Shown here: in pieces, positions 7,367 through 16,037 of the stretch
Layout: each line of letters opens with the position of its first letter
Numbering within the stretch: the stretch's first letter is position 1
Assembly (NCBI GenBank): GCA_017513085.1
Contig: JAFWDK010000016.1
Location: forward strand, 1 to 64,000
DNA length: 64,000 bases
Source: Clostridiales bacterium
GTDB lineage: Bacteria; Bacillota; Clostridia; Saccharofermentanales; Saccharofermentanaceae
Direction: 5' to 3'
Made by a program: the position numbers and the translations under genes
The notes under the pieces: model-generated
Told to the model about the DNA's origin: nothing
Databases searched by the model: none
What the model saw: the letters and a program-made list of their open reading frames with translations, nothing else

Positions 7367-8338
7367 TTACGGAATGTACTCGATTCTAATGTCGTCCAGC
7401 TTGCCCTTCAAGAACTGATACTCAAACTTGGAGTTTCCATAATACTTGGTAGCTTTCTTTGTCCATGTCAGTGTATCTGTGTAATAGTCCGGATCGCTAT
7501 CGCTCTGATAGTGTCTGTTCTCGGCCGGTTCACCGCATGCAGCGATCAGCTGTTCCATGGTGATATCAAACGGCATACCTGTTGTAACAACATTCTGCGG
7601 CTCCTTCTCTCTGCTGATGCTGGAATAATAGAGCTCGCTGAGGTAGCAATCCGTTGCAGGTTTTCCATCATCTGTATCGTTCAGGAAGTAAAGAGAAATA
7701 TAAGCCTTGTTCTCAAGTTTCAGTTTAAACTTTACCTGGCTGTTCTTCTTTACATTGTTACCTGCATCCGCGATGGATTCCTCATCAAAAGGAACGCCGT
7801 CGTCGATCATTTCCTTAAGAGTAGCTTTACCGAAAGAATACTTCTTTCCGTTAATGTAGATGCACATATCATCGAAGTTTGCATAGCTGCCGGACGGAGC
7901 ATCTCCGTTATCCGGCTTAGATGTTTCAGAAGTAGCATCTGTTGCGGAAGTTTCGTCAGAAGCACTTGTTTCAGTATCGGATTCTTTGCTTGTCTCCTCA
8001 GAAGAAGATTCTTCAGAAGAGGACTCTTCTGTAGAAGCCTCTGTGGATTCTTCTGTCGTTTCCTTAGTTGTAGCTTCTGTGGTTGTAGTAGCCTCTGTTG
8101 TGGTCTCTTCCGTGGTAGTCTCTTCCTCAGTGGTTGTCTCTTCCTCTGTCGTCTCCTCGGTCGTTTCCTTCGTTTTCTTCGTCTTCTTTGTTTCTTCTTC
8201 GGTTTCGTCGTCCGTTTCTTCTGTTGTCTCCTTGTTATTTCTGTTTGTTCTGGTCTCGTCAGAATCACTCTTGGAGCAAGCTGCCATAGAGAACACCATT
8301 CCTAAAGCAAGAAGAACTGCTGCAATTTTCTTTTTCAT
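7367..8338 (-). CDS. Lipoprotein with long Thr/Glu/Ser-rich linker, unknown function
   Basis: The 323-residue protein starts with a lysine-rich signal peptide and a lipobox ending at C21 (SMAAC). Residues 22 to about 145 are a low-complexity linker dominated by Thr, Glu and Ser (TTEE-type repeats), which would lift the rest of the protein through the peptidoglycan. The C-terminal domain (about 150-323) is soluble and beta-rich, and contains a GMPFDITMEQLIAACGEP segment, a layout seen in small extracytoplasmic lipoproteins of Clostridia. I do not recognise a named family. It appears monocistronic, followed by the hairpin at 7310-7339. The linker is encoded by degenerate codon repeats, so strain-to-strain length variation is plausible. 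Confidence 0.8.
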   Translation of the reverse strand: MKKKIAAVLLALGMVFSMAACSKSDSDETRTNRNNKETTEETDDETEEETKKTKKTKETTEETTEEETTTEEETTTEETTTEATTTTEATTKETTEESTEASTEESSSEESSSEETSKESDTETSASDETSATDATSETSKPDNGDAPSGSYANFDDMCIYINGKKYSFGKATLKEMIDDGVPFDEESIADAGNNVKKNSQVKFKLKLENKAYISLYFLNDTDDGKPATDCYLSELYYSSISREKEPQNVVTTGMPFDITMEQLIAACGEPAENRHYQSDSDPDYYTDTLTWTKKATKYYGNSKFEYQFLKGKLDDIRIEYIP

Positions 8339-8531
8339 TTCTTTTTCCTTCTTTCCAATTATATTTCCAAACCGAAAAACATTATATCACGAATTATCAA
8401 AAACCAATCCTATACAGATAGTACAAAAAACTGCACCTGACGCGTTCAAAATCGGTGCTTTAGTCTTTAAGGTTCGTTTTAACTAGCCTTGGTACACTAA
8501 AGCCAAGATACAAGAACAGGAGAACACGAAA

Positions 8532-9272
8532 ATGACGTACCAGAGTGTATTTCAAAGATACGAAATCAAATACATCCTGACCCGAGAGCAGTGCGCAGAG
8601 ATCAAAAACGCCATTTCCGGGAAAATGCAGATCGATGCCTATGGGCTTACCACGATCCGGAATATCTACCTCGATACCGAAGACTATCGCTTGATTCGAA
8701 CCTCCCTGGATCATCCGGTCTATAAAGAAAAGATCCGGATCCGCAGTTACCGCCACGTCGGACAGAACGATAACGTCTTCGTGGAACTCAAGAAAAAGTA
8801 CGAAGGGATCGTATACAAAAGACGGATCGAATCCGAAAACTATCTGGCCATGGATTGGCTCTGCGCCGGCGGGGACGCCCCGGACGAAAGCCAGATCGGC
8901 AGAGAGATCACTTATTTCCGCGATTTCTATCAGACTATTGCTCCAAAAGCACTGATCACTTACGAAAGAGAGGCCTACGCCCCGGTCGATCCGGAAAGAG
9001 ACGACCTTCGAATCACTTTTGATCGGAACATCCTGGGAAGAGATTACGATATTTCCCTTTCCGGCGGCATATACGGAAACAAGATCCTTCCTGAAGGCCA
9101 GGTGCTCATGGAGATAAAAGTTCCAGGCGTCTTTCCACTTTGGCTGACCAGATACCTAAGCGAACACAATATCCGGAAAAGTTCTTTTTCCAAATACGGC
9201 GAATACTACACAAACTACATTTTGAACAACGAATACGACAAGAATACGAAAGGAGGCCTCCTCTATGCTTAA
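8532..9272 (+). CDS. VTC-domain (polyphosphate polymerase-like) protein
   Basis: The 246-residue protein is a VTC/CYTH-type tunnel-fold domain from end to end: YEIKYILT at the start, TTIRNIYLDTEDYRLIRTSL, KIRIRSYR, VELKKKYEGIVYKRR, and the closing VLMEIKVPG and SSFSKYGEYY. These basic and acidic residues line the tunnel that binds polyphosphate or nucleotides in yeast Vtc4. Bacterial VTC proteins next to DUF4956 membrane proteins are common in Clostridia, with no proven activity. AGGAG at 8518-8522 precedes the ATG. The stop overlaps the next gene by 8 bases, so the two products are translationally coupled. Length is normal for bacterial members. Confidence 0.88.
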   Translation: MTYQSVFQRYEIKYILTREQCAEIKNAISGKMQIDAYGLTTIRNIYLDTEDYRLIRTSLDHPVYKEKIRIRSYRHVGQNDNVFVELKKKYEGIVYKRRIESENYLAMDWLCAGGDAPDESQIGREITYFRDFYQTIAPKALITYEREAYAPVDPERDDLRITFDRNILGRDYDISLSGGIYGNKILPEGQVLMEIKVPGVFPLWLTRYLSEHNIRKSSFSKYGEYYTNYILNNEYDKNTKGGLLYA

Positions 9273-9951
9273 TAACATTTTTGACACACTGATGGGCAAC
9301 ACCTCAATCTCCATTATTTCTTTCCTGCTGCCGGTCTTCTCTTCCATCCTCCTGGGCTTTCTCTTCGCTCTGGTATATAAATACAAATACCGCGCCAGCC
9401 GTTCGTTTGTCGGAACACTGGCGATCCTCCCGACGATCGTCTGCGTCGTGATCATGGCCGTAAACGGAAATATCGGCGCCGGAGTTGCCGTGGCAGGTGC
9501 TTTTAGCCTGGTAAGATTCCGCTCCGCGCCAGGGACCGCAAGCGAGATCGGCGCGCTCTTCATCGCCATGGCTTCCGGGCTTCTGACCGGCATGGGTTTT
9601 ATAATCTACGCGGCACTCTTTATCCTGATCATCGGACTGGTCATGTTCCTTTACAGCGCCATCGGCCTGGGAGAAGAAAAGAGTGATCTTCGCAAAAGCC
9701 TCCGCATCACCATCCCTGAAAACCTTGATTATACCGGTATATTCGATGACACTTTCGCGAAGCACACATCCTCCTACAAACTTCTCTCCACCAAGACCGC
9801 CGGCATGGGCTCAGTATTTAAGCTCAACTACGAGATCACTTTGAAACCGGATACGACAGAAAAAGCACTGATCGATGACATCCGCTGCAAAAACGGGAAT
9901 CTGGACATCAGCCTGTCGACCATACTGTCCAAAGAAGCAACCGAACTTTAA
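9265..9951 (+). CDS. DUF4956 membrane protein
   Basis: The 228-residue protein has four membrane helices in its first 135 residues, including the conserved IGAGVAVAGAFSLVRFRSAPGTASEIGALF segment between helices that identifies DUF4956, followed by a cytoplasmic alpha/beta domain of about 90 residues. It overlaps the VTC gene by 8 bases, and GGAGG lies just upstream of its ATG. The fixed VTC-DUF4956 pairing suggests the two proteins form a membrane-associated complex; what it makes or senses is unknown. The next gene, a surface beta-helix protein, follows after 44 bases, and a two-component system after that. Confidence 0.88.
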   Translation: MLNNIFDTLMGNTSISIISFLLPVFSSILLGFLFALVYKYKYRASRSFVGTLAILPTIVCVVIMAVNGNIGAGVAVAGAFSLVRFRSAPGTASEIGALFIAMASGLLTGMGFIIYAALFILIIGLVMFLYSAIGLGEEKSDLRKSLRITIPENLDYTGIFDDTFAKHTSSYKLLSTKTAGMGSVFKLNYEITLKPDTTEKALIDDIRCKNGNLDISLSTILSKEATEL

Positions 9952-9995
9952 GTCTAAGAAAGAATACGAAACCTGAAAATGAAAGGAGAATACCT

Positions 9996-11348
9996 ATGAC
10001 AAACAAAAAAACCATCATGACAATTGCAATATGTGCCGCAATGGCTGCCGGCATCGGCGGAATTGCCTACTATGCCGGAACCAGGAATTCAACAGGCGGA
10101 AGCGGAAGTGTTTCCGGCTCATCCCAGAGTGCTTCCGGAGCATCCGCTGCGGAAAAGAACAACAACCCCTCCAACGCCGGGCAAGACTCAAACGCAACTG
10201 CTTCAGGCGCTACTGTCACCGATATGGCGCTTAAGATCACCGATAAAGATAATGAAACCACCTATGATGCGGAAAAGAGCAATCTGATCGATCTTTCCTC
10301 GACCTCCGGCGCAGTGAAGATCTCGGACGAAGGAACCTACATCGTAACCGGCTCCACCGACGAAGGCATGCTCGTGATCGACGCCGGCGAAGAAGGCGAC
10401 GTACACCTGGTACTCCGCGACGCCTCCATCCTCAGCCCCAGCTCAGCCGCCATTTATGTTGTCTCGGCAGATGAGGTCTATATCACGCTTGAAGGCAGCA
10501 ATACTCTTGCCAACGGAGGAACATACAAGGCTATCGATGAGAACGATATCGATGCCGTGATCTTCAGCAAAGATGATCTGACGATCAACGGAAGCGGTTC
10601 CCTTAAGATCGATACCGATGCCGAGCATGCCATTGTCTGCAAAGATGATATGGTCATCACCGGCGGCACTTACGATCTGACTGCCAAGACCGACGCCATC
10701 AACACCAATGATTCCTTAGCGATCACTTCCGGCAATTTTACGATCAATTGCGGAGATGATGCGATCCATACAGACGGCATTCTCCAGATTGACGGCGGCA
10801 GTTTTGAGATCAACGCTGCAGAAGGTCTGGAAGGCACCTACATCACGATCAACGATGGCACCTTCTCCATCAAGGCCAGTGACGACGGCATCAACGCCGC
10901 GCAGAAAGTATCTGATTACAGAGCGACTCTCGTGGTCAACGGCGGAGACATCAAGATCACTATGGGATCCGGAGACACAGATGGCATCGACTCCAACGGT
11001 GACATCTATATCAACGGCGGAACCATAGACGTATCCGGTCAAAGCACTATCGATTATGATGGCACTGCCGTTAAAAACGGTGGCACATTGATCCTCAACG
11101 GCATGGAAAGTGATACGATCCCGAATCAGCTTATGGGCGGTGGCCGAGGCGGTCGTGGCGGAATGGCCGGCAACCCTGGCGAAGGCGGCTTCCCTGCTGA
11201 TGGTGGAGCCCCCGCCGATGGAGGATTCCCCGGCAACGGCGGTTTTCCCGGTGAAAACGCTCAAGACGCTAACGGCCAAGGCGGAAAAGGAAACGGAAGA
11301 CGCCAAGGAACTTTTTCTGCAGACAATGCTCAGCAGAACACGCTCTGA
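9996..11348 (+). CDS. Exported carbohydrate-binding-domain (DUF4353-like) beta-helix protein with Gly-rich tail
   Basis: The 450-residue protein has one N-terminal membrane helix (residues 7-28, IAICAAMAAGIGGIAYYAG) and a Gly/Ser/Asn linker. A long region of short beta repeats follows (about 75-370), with recurring INGG, ITSGNF, DGINA and DAI motifs of a right-handed parallel beta-helix. The C-terminal 80 residues are Gly/Pro/Asn-rich (GGRGG, GGFP repeats). This is the architecture annotated as carbohydrate-binding domain-containing protein in Clostridia, often encoded beside VTC/DUF4956 (and CotH kinases, absent here). GAAAGGAG precedes the start. It probably acts at or outside the membrane; ligand unknown. 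The repeats are encoded degenerately and show no long exact DNA repeat. Confidence 0.82.
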   Translation: MTNKKTIMTIAICAAMAAGIGGIAYYAGTRNSTGGSGSVSGSSQSASGASAAEKNNNPSNAGQDSNATASGATVTDMALKITDKDNETTYDAEKSNLIDLSSTSGAVKISDEGTYIVTGSTDEGMLVIDAGEEGDVHLVLRDASILSPSSAAIYVVSADEVYITLEGSNTLANGGTYKAIDENDIDAVIFSKDDLTINGSGSLKIDTDAEHAIVCKDDMVITGGTYDLTAKTDAINTNDSLAITSGNFTINCGDDAIHTDGILQIDGGSFEINAAEGLEGTYITINDGTFSIKASDDGINAAQKVSDYRATLVVNGGDIKITMGSGDTDGIDSNGDIYINGGTIDVSGQSTIDYDGTAVKNGGTLILNGMESDTIPNQLMGGGRGGRGGMAGNPGEGGFPADGGAPADGGFPGNGGFPGENAQDANGQGGKGNGRRQGTFSADNAQQNTL

Positions 11349-11355
11349 ACATGCC

Positions 11356-11383
11356 TTACATCTCAACCGGAATTATGTATAAT
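11356..11383 (+). promoter_or_regulatory. Candidate promoter for the response regulator-kinase operon
   Basis: TTACAT at 11356-11361 and a perfect TATAAT at 11378-11383 are separated by 16 bases. They lie just past the stop codon of the upstream gene and 32 bases before the regulator start, which has AAAGGAG as ribosome site. Confidence 0.55.
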
Positions 11384-11415
11384 GAAGTCAAGTTTAAAGA
11401 AAAGGAGACCCTTCC

Positions 11416-12090
11416 ATGCGAATACTTCTTGCAGAAGACGAAAAATCCATGTCACGTGCTTTGACGGCGATCCTTACCAAGAATAACTACTCCGTGGATG
11501 CCGTGTTCGATGGCGAGGACGCTCTCGAATATCTTCTTTCCGGTGATTACGATTGTGCGATCCTGGATGTCATGATGCCGAAGATGGACGGGTTCACAGT
11601 CCTTCGGAAAGCCCGGGAGAAAAACCTGACCTTGCCGGTCATGATGCTCACCGCTAAATCTCAGGTCGATGACAAAGTCGAGGGTCTTGATCTCGGTGCC
11701 AACGATTATCTTACGAAGCCTTTCGAGAGTCGCGAACTCCTCGCCAGGCTTCGTGCCATTACCCGTAGCATCACACCTGTTTCGGACAACATCCTCCATT
11801 ACGGGAACACTTCCTTGAACCGTGCAAGTTATGAACTGTCCACCACTGTCGGGCACGTCAAGTTGGCCGCGAAGGAATACCAGATGATGGAATACCTGAT
11901 GGCAAATCCCGGTGTACTGATCTCAACCGACCGTTTCATGGAGAAGGTCTGGGGACTGGATTCCGATGCAGACATCAATGTTGTATGGACGAACCTTTCC
12001 TACTTAAGAAAAAAACTCGCATCCATCAATGCCAACATTAAGATCAAAGCCACACGCAACGCCGGCTATTCTCTGGAGATCGAAGAATGA
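11416..12090 (+). CDS. OmpR/PhoB-family response regulator
   Basis: The 224-residue protein has a receiver domain (residues 1-115) with acidic pocket EDE, phosphoacceptor Asp in AILDVMMPKMDG (about D52), conserved Thr in MLTAKS and Lys in LTKPF, followed by a winged-helix OmpR-type DNA-binding domain (about 128-222) ending in the typical RKKL..I.....RNAGYSLE signature. It overlaps the histidine kinase gene by 4 bases (ATGA). Its position directly after the VTC-DUF4956-beta-helix genes suggests it controls them or responds to surface state; that is inference. Confidence 0.94.
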   Translation: MRILLAEDEKSMSRALTAILTKNNYSVDAVFDGEDALEYLLSGDYDCAILDVMMPKMDGFTVLRKAREKNLTLPVMMLTAKSQVDDKVEGLDLGANDYLTKPFESRELLARLRAITRSITPVSDNILHYGNTSLNRASYELSTTVGHVKLAAKEYQMMEYLMANPGVLISTDRFMEKVWGLDSDADINVVWTNLSYLRKKLASINANIKIKATRNAGYSLEIEE

Positions 12091-13466
12091 TTAGAAAGCT
12101 TAGAATCAGATTGATCATCGTCACCATGGCTGCTGTCCTTCTGGTACTTCTCATCCTGATGGGCGGCATCAACCTGTCCAATTACCGTCAGATCGTAAAC
12201 GATGGCGATGCGACGCTCACCCGTCTTCTACGGAACGGCGGAACATTCGGCGAGAGAACACTGCCACCTAGAGATCACGATGAAGAGCACCCGGAGTTTG
12301 GCGCCATTATGATCACGAAAGACGATGGCAACGGTCAAACTACATCTTCCGGATTCTTCTGGGAGTCCGGGAAAAAACGTATGGATTCTCCGGAGTTCCC
12401 GTTCGAGACCCGCTACTTCAGCGTTCTTCTCACCCGGGACGGTGAGATCCTTCGCACCGATACCGGCAGGATCTCCGCCGTATCCGAAGAGGAAGCCGAA
12501 GAATATGCACTCTCCGTCCTTGGAAAGAAGAACAGATCCGGCTTTATCGGTGACTATCGTTATCTTTCCGGCCAAGTTGAGAATCCTGATGCGTATCTTA
12601 TTGTTTTCTGTGATTGCGGTGCAAGTCTCACGACCTTTCGAAACTTTCTGACCACGAGCATCGTCGTCTCACTCCTCTGTCTCGGTCTGGTCTTTATTCT
12701 GGTCTACTATGCCTCCGGCCGTGTGATCCGTCCGGTTGCCGAGAGTTACGAAAAACAGAAACGATTCATCACTGACGCCGGTCACGAGATCAAGACTCCT
12801 CTGGCCATCATCTCCGCAGACGCTGACGTACTGGAAATGGAACTGGATCAGGAGAACGAGTGGGTATCTGATATCAAAGCACAGACCAAACGTCTGGCCG
12901 AGCTGACTTCTGATCTGATTTTTCTTTCCAAGATGGAGGAATCCCACACACCACTTGAGATGCAAGAACTGGATCTGTCATTTCTCACCGGATCCTCCGT
13001 CAGTTCTTTTCGCGCCGTTGCGAACGCTTCTTCGCAAGAACTTCTCCCGCAAGTCGATCCGGATATTCATATCACCGGTGATAAGAAGTCTATCGAATCA
13101 CTGCTTTCCATCGTTATGGACAATGCAGTGAAGTATTGTCCGGAAGGTGGCCGGATCGATGTTAAGCTTTATAAAGACAAGCGCTATGCGCACCTGGAGG
13201 TCACGAACGATACAACCGATCTGATCTCTGAAGAATCCACCAAACATCTCTTTGACCGTTTTTACCGCACCGATACGTCCAGGAATTCCGAAACCGGAGG
13301 ATTCGGAATCGGTCTGTCTATGGCAGCCGCCATTGTGGAAAAACATAAGGGTAAGATCGTCGCAGAAAGCGGAAAAGAACGCGAAAAGACCTTAACACTA
13401 AGCATCTTACTACGTCTTAGCCAGGAAGATCCTTCCGGGTACAAAAAAGAAGGGAGTGCATCTTGA
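12087..13466 (+). CDS. Sensor histidine kinase
   Basis: The 459-residue protein has two membrane helices (about 10-30 and 190-212) flanking an extracytoplasmic domain of about 155 residues rich in acidic residues. The cytoplasmic part has the H box DAGHEIKTPL with the phosphorylated His, an X region, the N box MDNAVKYCPEGG, and the G box GGFGIGLSMA. The start overlaps the response regulator stop by 4 bases, so it is the cognate kinase. No HAMP domain of normal length is obvious: the second helix leads almost directly into the dimerisation helix. The last codons are also part of the hairpin that terminates the converging gene. Confidence 0.93.
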   Translation: MIRKLRIRLIIVTMAAVLLVLLILMGGINLSNYRQIVNDGDATLTRLLRNGGTFGERTLPPRDHDEEHPEFGAIMITKDDGNGQTTSSGFFWESGKKRMDSPEFPFETRYFSVLLTRDGEILRTDTGRISAVSEEEAEEYALSVLGKKNRSGFIGDYRYLSGQVENPDAYLIVFCDCGASLTTFRNFLTTSIVVSLLCLGLVFILVYYASGRVIRPVAESYEKQKRFITDAGHEIKTPLAIISADADVLEMELDQENEWVSDIKAQTKRLAELTSDLIFLSKMEESHTPLEMQELDLSFLTGSSVSSFRAVANASSQELLPQVDPDIHITGDKKSIESLLSIVMDNAVKYCPEGGRIDVKLYKDKRYAHLEVTNDTTDLISEESTKHLFDRFYRTDTSRNSETGGFGIGLSMAAAIVEKHKGKIVAESGKEREKTLTLSILLRLSQEDPSGYKKEGSAS

Positions 13467-13481
13467 TATCTTGCACTCCCT
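13444..13481 (-). terminator. Intrinsic terminator of the lipoprotein gene at 13498, embedded in the kinase 3' end
   Basis: AGGGAGTGCA (13451-13460) pairs perfectly with TGCACTCCCT (13472-13481). Read on the minus strand, the stem is followed by TTCTTTTTTG. The + strand side has no T tract, so it serves the minus-strand gene; its distal arm lies inside the last codons of the kinase. Confidence 0.75.
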
Positions 13482-13497
13482 AGCCGATATTGAACTC

Positions 13498-15942
13498 TCA
13501 GTTTTCAGGCGTTTCTGACTCTGTTTGTTTGAACTGGTACCGGGAAAATAAAGCCTCATCTGTACCATCTCGTAAACTTACAATATGAGTCACGCTGTCT
13601 AATTTCATATCACTTCGTCTAAACCCGACAACTCTTCCATCTTTACAGAAATATAGAAATCTCTGTTTGTTTCCTCTATTTCCTACTTCCCATTCTTCAA
13701 CGATATACGGCTCGCCGTTGAGGGTCGCGTCGTATGCTTCGATCAAAAAGCTGTACTTAGTCTGAACAAACGCCTTGGGCAACTGGTCTGAGTAATTCTC
13801 CCAGAAACTATCGTTCTTACCTGGTTCACCAATACTTTCCGCATCCGGAATATCAGCAATACCATTTGTTTTCCATATCCTGTTACTTAACGGCTCAGAA
13901 TGATCCGCGCTTTCTGCAGTGATTTCAGCCACAAACTCGTAGCCTCGCGTGGTGATTTTGCTTCTCTCGGAAAAATATTCTTCCAGAGTATAATACTCAA
14001 GTGTGAAATCATCGTGTTTCGCAAGATTATCGAAGAAGCTTTGCACTACCGGAGAGTCTTGATACGTCTTTCCCTTAACCACCTGTGCAGTCAAATCAGG
14101 AAGGCCAAGTCTTTTTTGTTCATCCCGGATCTGGTCCGCTTTTGATTTTTGTGATCCGCTCTGATTCGGTCCGATTTGAGCCGGATTCTGTTTCGCCACT
14201 TCAAAATAGGAAGTTAAATCAGTATCTTCCTTCGTGGTTTGAATCGACTCGATGATAGCAAATCCTTCTCTAAAAATGTCATTTTCATTCTGAGTTTTTT
14301 CAAACCATTGCCAGCCGGCAAACGGCATACCATCCTGATCCAGGAAAACAGCAAGGCGGGAATCATTGGACTTATATATCTCTACAGCATAACTGTTTTC
14401 ATCATCGCCAACAGTAAAACCATACTCGAAAGTACAAGGATCCGTCGGGTCCAATAGCAGAAGATACTGATTTCCGTTTCCTTCAAAATGATCTGCTTCA
14501 CTATACTCATTTCCAGCCAGATTTACCCGGTAGTATTTTTCCGTCTCATTCTCGGCGTACTCATAGTGATCATCCCATATTTCAAACAGTGCACCTGTAT
14601 AGTTATTCATCAGTTTAAATACGGTATCCTCATTGTACTTGCGATTTGTTCCATCCAGCAAAACAGAGTACTTCCACGTCTCGTCATCCTCACCAAAACA
14701 GTAGCTTATCTCTTGCTTGTTTGCATTTTTATATTTCGGAGAAAGCCTGGAATCAGAATAACAATTAGAAAGATCACAAGTATAACTCTCTTTCAGACCA
14801 ATCTTCTTCCATTGCGTGGACAGACACAGATAAGTCAGCATCTCGTCTACGATCTTGTCGTTTTCCTGTTCCAAAGGCACTTCAAAACAGGATCGGATTC
14901 CATACAGACTGTTACTGTAAGCCCATTTCCCATCACCATAATAAAAATACTTATTATTTTCAGCATCCAGAAACTCGACAGAAAGTCTCCAATCGGAATC
15001 AAGCTCTGGTACCCTTTGTTCATTTGCGCCATGTTCCTTACGCAAAGACTCCAGTTTATCGAAAAAAGCATAGTTCAGATTAATATGCACGGGTTTATAG
15101 ATTTTGTCAGCATAATCTTTTTTGGCTTGCCAAGTAGTAATATAAGGAGGACCAAAGACCTCGTTTTCAACGTCCTTGCCCCATGCAATGGTCGTCTGGT
15201 ACAAGGTCGACTCTTGTGCATATGTGAGTAATTCAACATTCACCACAATATTATTCTCTTCGTCCAATGAATAGTTGATATTAACCTGTTGGATATCCTC
15301 ACCTGAAATATCGTCGGAAGAAACCGTATCCTGAAGTCTTGATTTGATCCTTTCATCCTTATACAAAAGTTCAATTCCCGCTTGAAGGCATTCCATTAAT
15401 TTGTCGTTTCCGCACTCTTTGAATACATATGTAGAAGGGAAAAAGATCATGATCCTTTCAGGAGGCAGTTTGTCTTTTAATTGAAATCTGTCATCAAGGA
15501 ACTTCAGATACTGTGGATAGTCTTCTTTCAGCCGATCACGATACTCTTCTAAAGATAGACCTGCATACTTCTTATCCTGTTCCTTCGCTTTTTGAAAAGC
15601 TTCTTCCGAAAAAAGATAGTAGAAAAACTGTGGCGTCTGGTTCGCATCCAAATTACTCATCAACGGATTAAATTTGAAACTTCCATCCGCACCGATAAAA
15701 AAGGCATCGCTTGAATCCAATCCCTGACCAAAGTTTTCTTTGATCTGCTCCATAAACCTCTCGGAAGGCTCCTGGATCTCCACCGGTATCGGATTTGTAT
15801 TCTCAGTCTGACCGCTTACCGACTCTTCTCGTTTTTCTAAAGTAGTCTCAGTCGTGGACTTTTTGCGGCAACCTGCTACACCCATGATCGTTGAGCCGGT
15901 CAACAATAGTGCCATTGCCTTATGCTTCCAACCAGATGTCAT
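13498..15942 (-). CDS. Large lipoprotein of unknown function, paralogue A
   Basis: The 814-residue protein has a signal peptide with lipobox ending at C25 (GVAGC), an acidic Ser/Thr linker, and a long soluble extracytoplasmic region. It is paralogous to the neighbour at 16038-18530: both share a QIRxEQKRxGLPDLT-like block followed by VVKG and a short helix about 200 residues from the end, an F.EGFAIIESIQ / F.CSGLGIIEAIQ block, and a C-terminal EEW motif followed by FYF-CKDGRVVGFR. Tyrosine, Asp and Glu are frequent. I recognise no catalytic motif and no named domain. The two genes are arranged in tandem with 95 bases between them, probably from an old duplication. It lies downstream of the two-component system but in opposite orientation. 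Confidence 0.8.
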   Translation of the reverse strand: MTSGWKHKAMALLLTGSTIMGVAGCRKKSTTETTLEKREESVSGQTENTNPIPVEIQEPSERFMEQIKENFGQGLDSSDAFFIGADGSFKFNPLMSNLDANQTPQFFYYLFSEEAFQKAKEQDKKYAGLSLEEYRDRLKEDYPQYLKFLDDRFQLKDKLPPERIMIFFPSTYVFKECGNDKLMECLQAGIELLYKDERIKSRLQDTVSSDDISGEDIQQVNINYSLDEENNIVVNVELLTYAQESTLYQTTIAWGKDVENEVFGPPYITTWQAKKDYADKIYKPVHINLNYAFFDKLESLRKEHGANEQRVPELDSDWRLSVEFLDAENNKYFYYGDGKWAYSNSLYGIRSCFEVPLEQENDKIVDEMLTYLCLSTQWKKIGLKESYTCDLSNCYSDSRLSPKYKNANKQEISYCFGEDDETWKYSVLLDGTNRKYNEDTVFKLMNNYTGALFEIWDDHYEYAENETEKYYRVNLAGNEYSEADHFEGNGNQYLLLLDPTDPCTFEYGFTVGDDENSYAVEIYKSNDSRLAVFLDQDGMPFAGWQWFEKTQNENDIFREGFAIIESIQTTKEDTDLTSYFEVAKQNPAQIGPNQSGSQKSKADQIRDEQKRLGLPDLTAQVVKGKTYQDSPVVQSFFDNLAKHDDFTLEYYTLEEYFSERSKITTRGYEFVAEITAESADHSEPLSNRIWKTNGIADIPDAESIGEPGKNDSFWENYSDQLPKAFVQTKYSFLIEAYDATLNGEPYIVEEWEVGNRGNKQRFLYFCKDGRVVGFRRSDMKLDSVTHIVSLRDGTDEALFSRYQFKQTESETPEN

Positions 15943-16037
15943 AATAATCTCCTTCTTGCATAATTACACTTCAACTAATAGTAAATTATACTTTAATCAG
16001 GAGTACCCTAAATGACAGTTTTTTTATTTTTTTGATT

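Noticed and set aside
7980..8260. Repetitive Thr/Glu-encoding DNA resembling a satellite repeat
   Set aside because: It is the in-frame linker of a lipoprotein, with varied codons; not an array.
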